A stretch of DNA of 64,000 nt, taken from Rubrobacter_D sp963840835. GTDB lineage: Bacteria; Actinomycetota; Rubrobacteria; Rubrobacterales; Rubrobacteraceae. The DNA is taken from assembly GCA_963840835.1 (NCBI GenBank), contig CAWJAM010000002.1, forward strand, positions 1-64,000, given 5' to 3'. Numbering within the stretch: position 1 is the stretch's first letter; each line of letters begins with the position of its first letter. The notes under the pieces were generated by a model. That model worked only from the letters and a program-made list of their open reading frames with translations, ran no database searches and had not been told where the DNA came from. The translations under genes were made by a program, and so were the position numbers. This document shows, piece by piece, positions 1 to 7,969 of the stretch.

Positions 1-1137
1 GCGGGCGGGACTACTGGCAACACAAGGGATACGAGGCGGCGCAAACCGTCGCGTCTTGCAGCGGATCAAGCAGACCGGGGATGTATTCTTTGCGGAAAGC
101 GACCGACCCTGGATTCTGGAGGGGGCTAGTCGTGCACGTCTCGATGGTCGGCTTGGAGAACCGTCCGAAATGGACAAGATCCTCGATGGCGTGCCGGAGA
201 GTACCAAACGCAAGACGCCGCTCCCTCGATCTCACCGAAGCTAAGCAACTGCCACAGAACAAAGGCATAGCATTTCAAGGACCTGTGGTAGTCGGTCCGT
301 TCGATATACCACCAGAGATCGCGGAAAACATGCTGCAAAGCCCTAATCACGGTCGGCCAAACTCCGACGTAATTCTCCCAGTCGTCACGCCGAGCAGACC
401 TAACCAAGCGTAGACGTGGGTGGTGGATTATCGACTTCGGGCTGCGAACTTTGGAAGAGGCTTCCTTGTACGAAGCACCATTCGAGTACGTTAAGGAGAA
501 CGTCAAGCCGCTCCGAGACACCAACCGCGATCGCCAAAGGCGAGAGTATTGGTGGCGACACGGCAGGGCTGGCACCCAACTGCGTGCCGCCTTAGCTGAT
601 ATGTCACGACAAATCGTCACACCCAGGGTCGCCAAGCACCGCCTTTTTGTTGGCTACCTTCCCAGACAGTCGTTACTGATGCGGTAGTGGCCTTTGCCCG
701 CGACGATGACTACACGTTCGGGGTGCTTCACTCACGGCTGCATGAGGTGTGGGCTCGAAGAACCGGTACGCAGCTTCGAGAGGCTGAGAGCGGATTCCGC
801 TACACGCCTAGGACGTGCTTCGAGACATTCCCTCTGCCGTGGCCACCGGGAGAAGAACCAGAGGGCGATTCGCGAATCGAAGGTATAGCGGAAGCCGCCC
901 GCCGCCTCGACGAACTCAGGCGTAACTGGTCAATCCCGAGGGAGCATCAGTAGGCGGGAGCTAAAGAAGCGCACGCTCACCAACCTCTACAATGCTTGTC
1001 CCACCTGGGTCGAGAACGCGCACGCCTGGCTCAACGCTGCGGTCTTCGCAGCATACGACTGGCCGCTGATCTCACAGACGAAGAGGTGCTTCAATATCCT
1101 GCTTGCCCTCAACGGAGAACGTCTTAGTACCCATTAA
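1..1137 (+). pseudogene. C-terminal part of an MmeI-like DNA methyltransferase, frameshifted
   Basis: Four pieces in alternating frames match the C-terminal half of class I SAM-dependent DNA methyltransferases of the MmeI-like (restriction-modification) type. About 120-410 encodes VHVSMVGLEN and GPFDIPPEIAENML. About 415-665 encodes WIIDFG, YEAPFEYVKENVKP and VTPRVAKHRLF. 660-953 encodes VVAFARDDDYTFGVLHSRLH and ETFPLPWPPG. 949-1137 encodes LTNLYNACPTWVENAH and ends in TAA. Intact proteins are near 900-1000 aa, so the catalytic N-terminus lies left of the window or is lost. Frame changes near 415, 660 and 950 rule out a working enzyme. The family call is from remembered motif order. No restriction partner is visible. 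Confidence 0.75.
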
Positions 1138-1273
1138 AGTGAGGCATAAAACCACCGAATTGGCCGCAGGTCTTTGCGAGGATGTGCGAGTAGGCAAGTG
1201 AGCTACTGGAGGTGGCTACCATGAGTAGGGCAATAACGTACTTGACTCACCAAAATGGGGTTACTGTAGGGGC

Positions 1274-2249
1274 ATGAAAGCCCCGCAAAACAGCCAAAAA
1301 CACTACTCGAAGCGGTGCGGTATTTCTCCGACCTACTGAGCAACCGAGTTCGTCGCCTCGCTCCGCTGGCCCGATGGTCCGGCCTGCCCGAAGTGCGGAT
1401 TGGCTAACCCAAGTACTACTACCTCAAGACCCGTCGTGTGTGGAAATGCCGCTCTTGCAAGAGGCAGTTTAGCGTCAAGGTCGGGACCATCTTCGAGGAT
1501 AGCCCGCTAGGGTTAGACAAGTGGCTCCCCGCCGTGTGGCTCATCGCAAACTGCAAAGAACGGCATGTGGCTCTTACGTAGTTGGGCGAAGGATCTCGGG
1601 ATTCAGGAAAAAGAGCGGCGTGGTTTATGCTGCATCGCATAAGGCTTGCTAATGCAGGACCGGGACGTTTGGGGAGCTAACCTAGGTGCTCAAGTCGAGG
1701 CCGACGAAACCTACATCGGGCGGTAAGGCCCGCAACATGCAACAAATCAAGAGCAAGCGGGGGAGCGAAGAAGATCCAGGGCCGGGGTACTTCGGGGGCA
1801 AGGTTGCGGTCATGGGTCTATTGCTTCGAAACGGCACAGGTGAAGTGAGGACAAAGGTAGTACCCGACACCAAGAGCCGCACTTTGCAGGTAGAGGTTAG
1901 AGAAAACGTAGAGCCGGGTTCAGAAGTCGACACGGACGCTTTAAGCGTCTTATAGAGGCTTGGACCCCAAGTACGTGCATAACGTCATTGACCATGCCGA
2001 AACATACGTCAGGGGCCACGTTCACACGAACGGGTTTGGCGCAACATCTGAGCCCTGTTGAAGCGCGGCATCAGCGGCACGTACGTGTCCGTTGAGCCGG
2101 TCCATTTGTTCCGGTACCGTACGAGCAAGCGTTCAGGTTCAACCAGCGTGATGGCAAGGATGCCTGACAGGTTCGCTAAGGCACTTGGTTCGGTATCGGG
2201 AAGGCGTTTGACTTACTCCGAGCTAATTGGCGAAACAGCATCCGAATGA
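1274..2249 (+). pseudogene. IS1595-family transposase, decayed
   Basis: Fragments in several frames reconstruct an IS1595-family transposase. The N-terminus starts MKAPQ and leads to a zinc-ribbon stretch (VASLRWPDGPACPKCG, then VWKCRSCKRQFSVK). Next come GLDKWLPAVWLI, the DDE core with VEADETYIG near 1700, KVAVMGLL, VRTKVVPDT, a second acidic site in GSEVDTDA, IDHAE and VHTNG, and a C-terminus with YVSVEPVHLFRY. There are several frameshifts and in-frame stops, for example near 1340, 1405, 1580, 1955 and 2050. The insertion sequence is therefore dead. I could not define its terminal inverted repeats. It sits in a run of other pseudogenes. Confidence 0.85.
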
Positions 2250-2273
2250 AGGCAAGGACGGGGTAAGAACATG

Positions 2274-2307
2274 ACTAACGACGGTGAATCGGATCACCAT
2301 CGTTAGT
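2274..2307. terminator. Hairpin after the IS1595 remnant
   Basis: A 14-bp stem with one mismatch (2274-2287 against 2294-2307) and a 6-nt loop. No clear U-tract follows. It is either a terminator of the dead transposase gene or part of the element's end. Confidence 0.5.
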
Positions 2308-2508
2308 TGCTGCCAATCACCTTCGGTTACTGTTAATCGCTGAAATTATCTAGCGAATTCGCTGGATAATTTGCAAATCCGACCCTTTTAGGGTACCCAA
2401 AGCTCCACTACTTTAGTAAACTTTTGTTAGAAAAAGCCCTTGACAACGGGGGCTTTTTATGAAACTGGCGACCATTTTAGGAGAGAATGAGGCGAAGGGA
2501 GGTGTCGG

Positions 2509-3110
2509 ATGGGCACCGCGCGAAAGGGTAACGGGAACGACTTGACGTTTGGCTCGGATGGAACGCGCTCTACCGAGAAATTGCGGGAATTGGTTCTCTA
2601 CATCGCGGATAAGTGCGAAGAGGATCGAACCTTCGGCGCGGTCAAGCTTAACAAGATTCTCTTTTACGCGGACTTCATTTCCTTTGCCGAGTACGGAGAA
2701 CCGATCACCGGGGTAAGTACAGGAAGTTTGAAACAGGCCCTGTACCAACTATCTTCAAGCGTGTGCGATCCGAGATGGAAGAGGGCGGCGAAATCATCAT
2801 AAGGAAGAAGAGTTATCATGGCCGCGTGCAACACCGGGCTCATCCCTCGAGGCTGCCTGATTTCAGCCAGCAACTGGAGCACGAGACATTGCGTTGGTAG
2901 ACGACGTGATACAAATGTTCTGGAATCGCAGCGCCCAAGAGGTCAGCGAGCTGTCGCACGACAGGGCCGGCAAGAACGCAGCAGAGGGGAGAGGCGATAC
3001 CTTACGAGGCGGCCTTCGTGTCCGACGAGCCGCTGACAGACCACGACATCTCCATAGCAGAAGACATGATCGCGGAATACGAGCGGTTCGAGCAATCAGC
3101 CGCACGCCGT
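2509..3110 (+). pseudogene. Panacea-domain (SocA-like/DUF4065) antitoxin gene, frameshifted
   Basis: The first ~75 codons read as a normal Panacea-domain start (KLRELVLYIADKCEED, FGAVKLNKILFYADF, YGEPITGV). Panacea proteins neutralise a wide range of toxins in toxin-antitoxin pairs, or act as proteolytic adaptors like SocA. After about 2720 the homology jumps frame repeatedly. The continuation is visible near 2780-2820 (IIIRKKSYHGR), 2890-2960 (LVDDVIQMFWNRSAQEVSEL) and 3015-3095 (VSDEPLTDHDISIAEDMIAEYERFEQ). The intact gene would be about 200 codons. A strong ribosome-binding site (gaaggaggtg) precedes 2509. No functional product is expected. Confidence 0.75.
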
Positions 3111-3120
3111 AGAAAGCGAG

Positions 3121-3258
3121 ATGTACGTTGCCCAATGCGAGGCCATAGCCGATGCATACGATATGGACCGTGCCCTCCTGGGACTTACCGACCAGATAGC
3201 CCAGAACGCGGAGAGCTTTCCCAGAGTTGGGGGGGTAAAATTGGACGATTTCGATTAG
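3121..3258 (+). pseudogene. Short acidic ORF after the Panacea remnant, probable fragment
   Basis: ATG 3121 to TAG 3256-3258 encodes 45 aa beginning MYVAQCEAIADAYDMD and ending VGGVKLDDFD. I do not recognise it. It may be the frame-shifted tail of the Panacea gene or the start of the partner gene. Further fragments follow to about 3519 (LTKRLLSVPNEEADAKAAEW in another frame), so the stretch 3259-3519 appears to be eroded coding sequence ending at the terminator at 3526-3545. Confidence 0.3.
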
Positions 3259-3525
3259 GCAAAACCGACAGTTGGGGAATCGGGTAGTGTTAGAGTTCTT
3301 ATCGAAATCTTAGACGAACACAGAGTGTCTCGCTAGCGGCGATCAGGGCAGAAAGCGAGGACGAGTTCATTGAAGGATTCTGAGGCGAAGCGTACCGAAA
3401 CTGTCGCACCGTTTCAACGCTTATAGGACTTGACCAAGCGCCTACTCTCCGTACCCAATGAAGAAGCAGACGCGAAAGCGGCAGAATGGAAAGCGCCGCA
3501 AGAACAAGACACATTGAAGTGAGGA

Positions 3526-3545
3526 GGGGGCCATTAGTGGCCCCC
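3526..3545 (+). terminator. Rho-independent terminator of the eroded Panacea operon
   Basis: A perfect 8-bp GC-only stem (3526-3533 with 3538-3545) and a TTAG tetraloop, followed by a short T-containing tail. It lies directly after a stop codon near 3519, so it marks the end of the decayed operon that starts at 2509. Confidence 0.7.
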
Positions 3546-3919
3546 TTCACGGCTGCGCCTATGCGGTTGTGGTTTACTACATTTGAGGTTCGGGCCGGGC
3601 ACGGCTCTCGGTTACGTTGGAGCGGGTACCAGACACCGAGAGAGTGCCCGTCGCCCGACTTTACAGTTCGTGCATCGAGCGGACGTGCGGTTTTATGCGC
3701 TTGCCGCCGCTGGTAACTCTTGACCTGATGATACTTGCGAGCCTTCGCCACACCGACCACCTCCTTTCCCCAACGATTCGCGCAGTCGCCACCTCTCGGG
3801 GTGGTAGTATACCAGGAAATTGTTGTTGTTGATGGCTACGCGTTGCTAAACACTGGCGATACGGTTCAACCCGTAGTACAGTTAGCACCCAGTCGAGGGG
3901 CAAGAGGAGAGGAGAAGTG

Positions 3920-4117
3920 ATGAGCGCGGTCCAAGAAAAGGACGTTTTGAACGTCGAGGAAACTGCCGAGTTCCTGGGGTTTGCCCCCTACACCATCCGA
4001 GAAAAAGCCAGAGATGGCGAAATACCGGGCCGCAAGATCGGCGGCGAGTGGAGATTTTCGCGGCGGCGACTACTGGAGTGGATAGAGAGGGACAGCCGCT
4101 CCGCAGCTCCCGTCTGA
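3920..4117 (+). CDS. Excisionase-like helix-turn-helix protein
   Basis: A 65-aa protein with the excisionase-type (MerR-like) HTH: NVEETAEFLGFAPYTIREKA, then GEIPGRKIGGEWRFSRRRLLEWI, the wing that ends in a short helix. Proteins of this type act as recombination directionality factors or as small regulators. ATG 3920 is preferred over GTG 3917 because of spacing from the purine-rich ribosome site (ggagaggag) at 3906-3914. It is the only clearly intact gene in the first 5.8 kb and ends just before a good terminator, so it may still be expressed. Partner integrase: none adjacent; the nearest is the broken integrase at 6649. Confidence 0.75.
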   Translation: MSAVQEKDVLNVEETAEFLGFAPYTIREKARDGEIPGRKIGGEWRFSRRRLLEWIERDSRSAAPV

Positions 4118-4140
4118 ATTTCTTACAGTCCCTTACATCG

Positions 4141-4170
4141 AAAGAGCCGGGAAAGAACCTCCGGCTCTTT
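4141..4170 (+). terminator. Terminator of the HTH gene
   Basis: A perfect 10-bp inverted repeat (4141-4150 with 4161-4170) and a 10-nt loop, 23 nt after the stop codon of the HTH gene at 3920-4117. The right arm ends in TTT. Confidence 0.8.
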
Positions 4171-4214
4171 CCTTGGGTGTTCAATGGCTTTGGTGAGCCA
4201 AGTACGTTATTGCC

Positions 4215-4937
4215 ATGAGTAGCGTGTATAAAGTACGTGATCACTCTGTTTACCGAGATGGACCTACCAACCCGGAGTATGGCCGCAACCCTCACATTCT
4301 CAACTGGTGGGACTGAGGAGCATGACCGCCTACTAACTCTACTCATCGCGAGAGATCGGTGGACACTGGGTCTGGTCAGTGGCAGAAGAAGTTGCATCCA
4401 TGACCCCCGAGCACACCATAATGGGGTGGTATGATCCGAAGACCCCGTAGCAGGAGATTATGATGCACAACGAGGTACATATGCTTGGTACAACGTACTA
4501 AATGCAGTTTGCCAGGTCGCCAGCAGAGAATTTGAAGTTGACCGACGCAATACGAACGCCTGAGTGGAAGGATTGTCTCTTCTGCCACTGACGATTCGTT
4601 AGAATTCCTGGGTGCCGATGGCTCGTATCTTTGGGGTCAACAACAGTAGTTGTACTGTTCGCCGTGCCTTGAAGAAGCGCTCTTCGAACCCGGCAACCCC
4701 CACGCCTCGAATTCGGAGTGTTTAGCCTACGTCAAGGAACTGGCAAATATGCTTGGGCGGCCTCCTTCGCAAACGCTTGTGTACAACAACTTCCCTTCAT
4801 ACTTGCGCAAGTTTGGGCGGCCCGAAGAGAGAGTCAAGCTAGTTCCACTGTTGAAACGCAAACCGACCCTTGAGCGCGTGAAGGAGTTATTTGGGAGCTG
4901 GCAGAATGCCCTCGTGGAGACGTGGGTCAAGCGCTGA
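4215..4937 (+). pseudogene. Decayed gene ending in a homing-endonuclease-associated repeat
   Basis: Pieces in two frames seem to belong to one former gene. ATG 4215 opens with MSSVYKVRDHSVYRDG and stops after ~33 codons. Another frame carries QRGTYAWYNVLNAVCQVASR near 4460-4530. The last 95 codons (about 4600-4937) read FLGADGSYLWGQQQ, an in-frame TAG, then a Cys-containing stretch and VKELANMLGRPPSQ and FGSWQNALVETW. The final block resembles the homing-endonuclease-associated repeat found with HNH proteins. I cannot name the protein. The stops and frame changes indicate decay. Confidence 0.4.
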
Positions 4938-5782
4938 ACGGCGATAAGCGATGTATTCTCGTGCTGCGAGTTGGAGGCGGCGTCAGTTGATTGAGGGTCA
5001 GGAAATGGCCACCTGGCAGAGGCGCAGGCCATACCCAAGGTGCTATAAAGCCGGCATGCGCCACAGCGGCATAGAACTCGTACTCAGGTTGTTCCATGCA
5101 GGGAAGGCTTCGCAAGAAGCGTATTCGCCTGGTACGATCGCATGTATAAGGAGGAATCTTAGGCGATGAGTAGGACGCCAACAAGAGAGCTAGGTTCCGA
5201 GTTCGGAAAAACATGCCTGCGCTACAGAGGCTGAAGCTGAGGAGCTTGACCGACTCGTCCGGAACGCGACAGTCTTCATCGCAGGATCAGTAGAGCGCAA
5301 CAGGGGACGAGATTGGATGCTCCGAATGACGACTCCCTGCCTGCGTGAGCAGAACAACCGGCAGGACTAAAAGCCGTATCCACTAAGGTGGCAGAGATCA
5401 AAGCAGAGATTAAGAGTCTTCGCGCAGAGAAAGCACAGCACCGCGATAAGAACAACAAGGAGCATGCGCTCCGGAAACAACTGGCACGTAGCAAATACGA
5501 TATTGCTCCTGGTACCTGGATACATGTCTGGAGAGGTTAGATAAACGTCGCTACCGCACCTTGAGGTTTCGGGCGCTCTGTATGAAATTCTGTCCTACAG
5601 TCAGTTGGGGCCTTGCCAAACACGGAAGTGTTTGCCAGACGTTGTCTCGCCTGATCTCCCTGAGTTACCTCTGGTGCAAGCTCGCATCGCAAAACAGATG
5701 CCGGATTTTTCGAGGCGGTGTGCGCACCCAGCAACGCGACCGCTAACTTCCGCGACCCACCCCCACCCCGCAACACAAGGAA
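4938..5782. other. Gene-free or fully eroded stretch
   Basis: No convincing gene. One open stretch on the plus strand at about 5371-5540 encodes a charged, coiled-coil-like peptide (TKVAEIKAEIKSLRAEKAQH) ending in a stop at 5538-5540. It has no start codon with a ribosome site and is probably the tail of a dead gene. Confidence 0.4.
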
Positions 5783-5808
5783 CCGGAGCCCCGACGGCGG
5801 GGCCCCGG
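5783..5808 (-). terminator. Terminator downstream of the 5832-6301 gene pair
   Basis: An 11-bp GC-rich stem with one mismatch (5783-5793 with 5798-5808) and a 4-nt loop. On the minus strand it is followed by TTCCTT. It lies 24 nt after the stop codon of the minus-strand gene at 5832. Confidence 0.65.
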
Positions 5809-5831
5809 CTCTAAGTGAGTTACTCGCCGCT

Positions 5832-6002
5832 TTACCGTGGGCGGCGCTTAGGCTTGGGATAGATGTAGACCACCACCCGCGCGATACCTGAGCACCGCTC
5901 GCAAGCCACCCACGCATCCCGCTGCACGTCGAAAACGCGCCCCTCGAAGCATCGCAGGCAGGACGCTCCTCGTATGACCGCTGTCGTGGTGGCCACGATC
6001 AC
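5832..6002 (-). CDS. Small two-CxxC protein, unknown
   Basis: A 56-aa basic protein with two CxxC pairs (CLRC at residues 15-18 and CERC at 34-37), which suggests a single zinc-ribbon-like site. The C-terminus is rich in Lys, Arg and Pro. The GTG start at 6002 overlaps the TGA of the upstream gene (GTGA), so the two are translationally coupled. A longer reading from 6077 overlaps the upstream gene out of frame and is unlikely. No family recognised. The second module at 9460 has no equivalent of this gene. Confidence 0.5.
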   Translation of the reverse strand: MIVATTTAVIRGASCLRCFEGRVFDVQRDAWVACERCSGIARVVVYIYPKPKRRPR

Positions 6003-6301
6003 GCCATCAATTCGTCTACGTCGTGGTCGTAGCGGTCCTCGACACTCGGGCTGATGCGGCCGGTCCTCGTGGCCCACAGGCGGTATCCGATCCTGCCCTC
6101 GCGGAAGGAGGCCACGCGCGTTGACGACCCGTTCGAGGGATCGCCGGCGTAGAGAGCGTACGCGAAATCGAAGTCCTCAACCTCGACCGCGTGGCCGGCG
6201 GCGGCTATGCCCGTAAGCATGTCTTTGTGCCGGCTCACGGGGGTGAGGGACGAATCGTCCTCGATCCTGCACAGCACGTACGCTACACTGGCGGTGTCCA
6301 T
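5999..6301 (-). CDS. Unknown integration-module protein, paralogue of 9460-9750
   Basis: A 100-aa protein beginning MDTASVAYVLCRIEDDSS and ending EDRYDHDVDELMA. It is strongly similar along its length to the 96-aa product of 9460-9750, including the core EVEDFDFAYALYAGD and EGRIGYRLWA. No known domain recognised. In both places the gene is transcribed divergently from an XRE regulator that is followed by a tyrosine integrase, so it belongs to the same mobile module. It is coupled to the small CxxC gene downstream. A conserved ~36-nt GC-rich hairpin (6317-6352) lies between its promoter and its start codon. Confidence 0.7.
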   Translation of the reverse strand: MDTASVAYVLCRIEDDSSLTPVSRHKDMLTGIAAAGHAVEVEDFDFAYALYAGDPSNGSSTRVASFREGRIGYRLWATRTGRISPSVEDRYDHDVDELMA

Positions 6302-6316
6302 AAGGCTCCCTTATGG

Positions 6317-6352
6317 GCCGGGCCTCGGGGTGCGACCAACACCGCCGGGGCC
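6317..6352 (-). promoter_or_regulatory. Conserved leader hairpin upstream of 5999-6301
   Basis: This GC-rich stretch matches 9406-9441 (read on the other strand) at 35 of 36 positions, although little else is alike between the two intergenic regions. Read in the direction of the small gene it can fold into a stem of about nine pairs (arms CCCCGGCGGTG and CACCCCGAGG) closed by a TTGGTNG loop. It sits in the 5' untranslated region, 15 nt from the start codon. Confidence 0.6.
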
Positions 6353-6371
6353 AATTTTATCTAACAAACGT

Positions 6372-6400
6372 ATTGTCTCATTTCGCTCTGGACTTGTCAA
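6372..6400 (-). promoter_or_regulatory. Promoter for 5999-6301
   Basis: On the minus strand TTGACA (6400-6395) and GACAAT (6377-6372) are separated by 17 bp. Its -35 box overlaps the -35 region of the divergent XRE promoter at 6389-6417, so the two promoters should exclude each other. Confidence 0.55.
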
Positions 6401-6417
6401 GCTTTTTGTATTATAAT
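6389..6417 (+). promoter_or_regulatory. Promoter for the XRE regulator 6443-6652
   Basis: TGGACT (6389-6394) and TATAAT (6412-6417) are separated by 17 bp. The GTG start of the regulator lies 26 nt further on. It overlaps the opposing promoter at 6372-6400. Confidence 0.55.
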
Positions 6418-6442
6418 TCAGAAGAAATTTGGGAGCTTCAAC

Positions 6443-6652
6443 GTGAATAGAATGTCTCATTTGGGAAGACTAAGAGAGCATCGACAGCGTCGTGGGTTGA
6501 CGCAAATCGAGTTAGCGAAGATCAGCGACGTAGGACGAGCATCCATAGCGGATCTCGAAGCCGGTAAAAGGGGCGCATATCGGAGCACGGTAAAGAAGCT
6601 GGCACGAGCGTTGAAAGTCAAGCCACACGAGCTAATGAAGGGGGATAGATGA
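6443..6652 (+). CDS. XRE-family transcriptional regulator
   Basis: A 69-aa protein consisting of one Cro/CI-type HTH: LGRLREHRQRRGLTQIELAK, then VGRASIADLEAGKRGA and TVKKLARALKVKPHELM. GTG 6443 is chosen because gggag at 6430-6434 gives 8-nt spacing; ATG 6452 is possible. It is divergent from 5999-6301 and its TGA overlaps the ATG of the integrase pseudogene (ATGA at 6649-6652). By position it should repress the module's divergent promoters, much as a phage repressor does. It is similar to the XRE protein at 9103-9294. Confidence 0.85.
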   Translation: MNRMSHLGRLREHRQRRGLTQIELAKISDVGRASIADLEAGKRGAYRSTVKKLARALKVKPHELMKGDR

Positions 6653-7753
6653 CGCGCAAGAAATCCAAAGGCAACGGCCAGGGCTCGGTCTACCCGCGAA
6701 GGAACAAGGACGGAAAGATTACCGGCTAATTGGGTGCTACCACGGCCCTGATGGGAAGCGGCGTACTGTATCCGCTAAGAGCAAGACTGAGTGTGGAGAA
6801 AGCTAAGGGAGCAATGGCGGATGCGGATAAGGGCCTCGTATTCGATGCTGGCACGATCACCGTCGGGCAGTACCTTAATAACTGGCTATTTGGCATCAAG
6901 GGTACGGTAAGACAGCGCACATGGGAAAGGTACGAGCAGTTTGTGCGGGTTCATTTAGTGCCAGCATTCGGAGGGATAAACTCGGGAACATAACCCGCGC
7001 ACACCTAAAGACTCTCTATGCCTCAAAACCGAGCTTTCCCCCACCACGATAAGGCACCTTCACGCCGCTATACACAAAGCGCTCGACGAAGCCGTGGCGG
7101 ACAATCTGATACCGCGAAACGTGGCTACCAACATCAAGTTGCCGAAGATGCGGAAAAAGGAAATCCACCCGCTGACCCCGGATCAAGCGAAGGTATTTCT
7201 AGAGGCCGCACGTGGGGATAGATATGAGGCTCTGTACGTGCTGGCGATTTATTATGGCTTACGACGGGGCGAGCTTCTCGGGCTCAAGTGGTCAGATTTA
7301 CAAGAAGACACTTGCAGGTACGACGCACGATGTCAGAGGCCCGTGTGGGGAGGATCGAAGAGGAACCAAAGAACGGCAAGGGACGACGCATAGAACTTTC
7401 TGAGAAGGCCCTAGATTCGCTCAGGAGCCACAGGATCAGCAGAAATAAGGACTCAGAGTACATTTTCCCCTCTACGACCGGCACGCCGACGAACTCCAGT
7501 AACCTGATGTACCGCAGCTTCAAACCGATCCTCAAGCGGGCCGAGCTACCCCAAATCAAGGTTCCACGATCTCAGGCACACGTGTGCTACCATTCGGTTC
7601 ATGAAGGGTCAGCATCCTAAGCGCGTGCAAGAGCTTTTGGGCCATGCGAGCATAGCGATGACCATGGACATCTATAGCCACGTAATCCCCGGAATGGGCG
7701 ACGATAATGGCATCATGGATGATCTCTGTGAGCTACTGCTTACGTACTGCTGA
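6649..7753 (+). pseudogene. Tyrosine integrase of the left module, broken
   Basis: The fragments line up with the intact integrase at 7970-9100. The start MTRKKSKGNGQGSVYPRR is followed by an early stop. Then come GLVFDAGTITVGQYLNNW and RTWERYEQFVRVHLVPAF, a frame change near 6990, LIPRNVATNIKLPKM and YYGLRRGELLGLKW (first catalytic Arg), a frame change near 7310, and KNGKGRRIELSEKA. After about 7560 the HxxR region is scrambled. The last block, VQELLGHASIAMTMDIYSHV, still shows the His and Tyr. At least four lesions make it non-functional. It runs toward the tRNA gene and ends 45 nt before it. Confidence 0.9.
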
Positions 7754-7798
7754 CACAAAGGTATGCGGGCCTGAATGCTCCTCATACCTAAGCCTAAT

Positions 7799-7871
7799 GC
7801 GCCTGTAGCTCAGGGGATAGAGCAGCGGTTTCCTAAACCGCGGGTCGGAGGTTCAAATCCTTCCAGGCGCG
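7799..7871 (+). tRNA. tRNA-Arg (anticodon CCT)
   Basis: A 73-nt cloverleaf. The acceptor stem GCGCCTG pairs with CAGGCGC (7864-7870) and the discriminator is G. The D-arm is GCTC...GAGC. The anticodon stem GCGGT/ACCGC holds loop TTCCTAA, giving anticodon CCT (reads AGG). The T-arm carries TTCAAAT with one G-T pair. CCA is not encoded. It is the target of the integrases on both sides, and its 3' half is repeated at 44674-44723. Confidence 0.97.
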
Positions 7872-7873
7872 CT
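7824..7873 (+). repeat. attL: 3' half of tRNA-Arg, direct repeat with 44674-44723
   Basis: Fifty bases from the anticodon stem to two bases past the tRNA end recur in the same orientation at 44674-44723 with only two differences (7843 G/A and 7855 A/G). An intact tRNA with an integrase next to its 3' end here, and a bare 3' half there, is the standard attL/attR arrangement of a tRNA-integrated island. Confidence 0.8.
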
Positions 7874-7914
7874 TCCGAATTCTTTATAGGTATGCGGAAT
7901 TTGTCACACCCAGA

Positions 7915-7940
7915 GAAGCCCCGGCGTGGTGCCGGGACTC
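7915..7940. terminator. Hairpin between tRNA-Arg and the integrase
   Basis: The GC stem (about 7916-7925 with 7931-7940) has a GTGGT loop and is followed by CTATTT on the plus strand. It can end both the tRNA transcript and the convergent integrase transcript. A matching hairpin with one G-T pair is at 44756-44780 beside the other att copy. Confidence 0.65.
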
Positions 7941-7969
7941 TATTTACTGCAACCGTACTGCAACCGAGG

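Noticed and set aside
4951..5169. 72-codon plus-strand open frame
   Set aside because: Arg-rich, no ribosome site, no resemblance to any family, in a decayed region.
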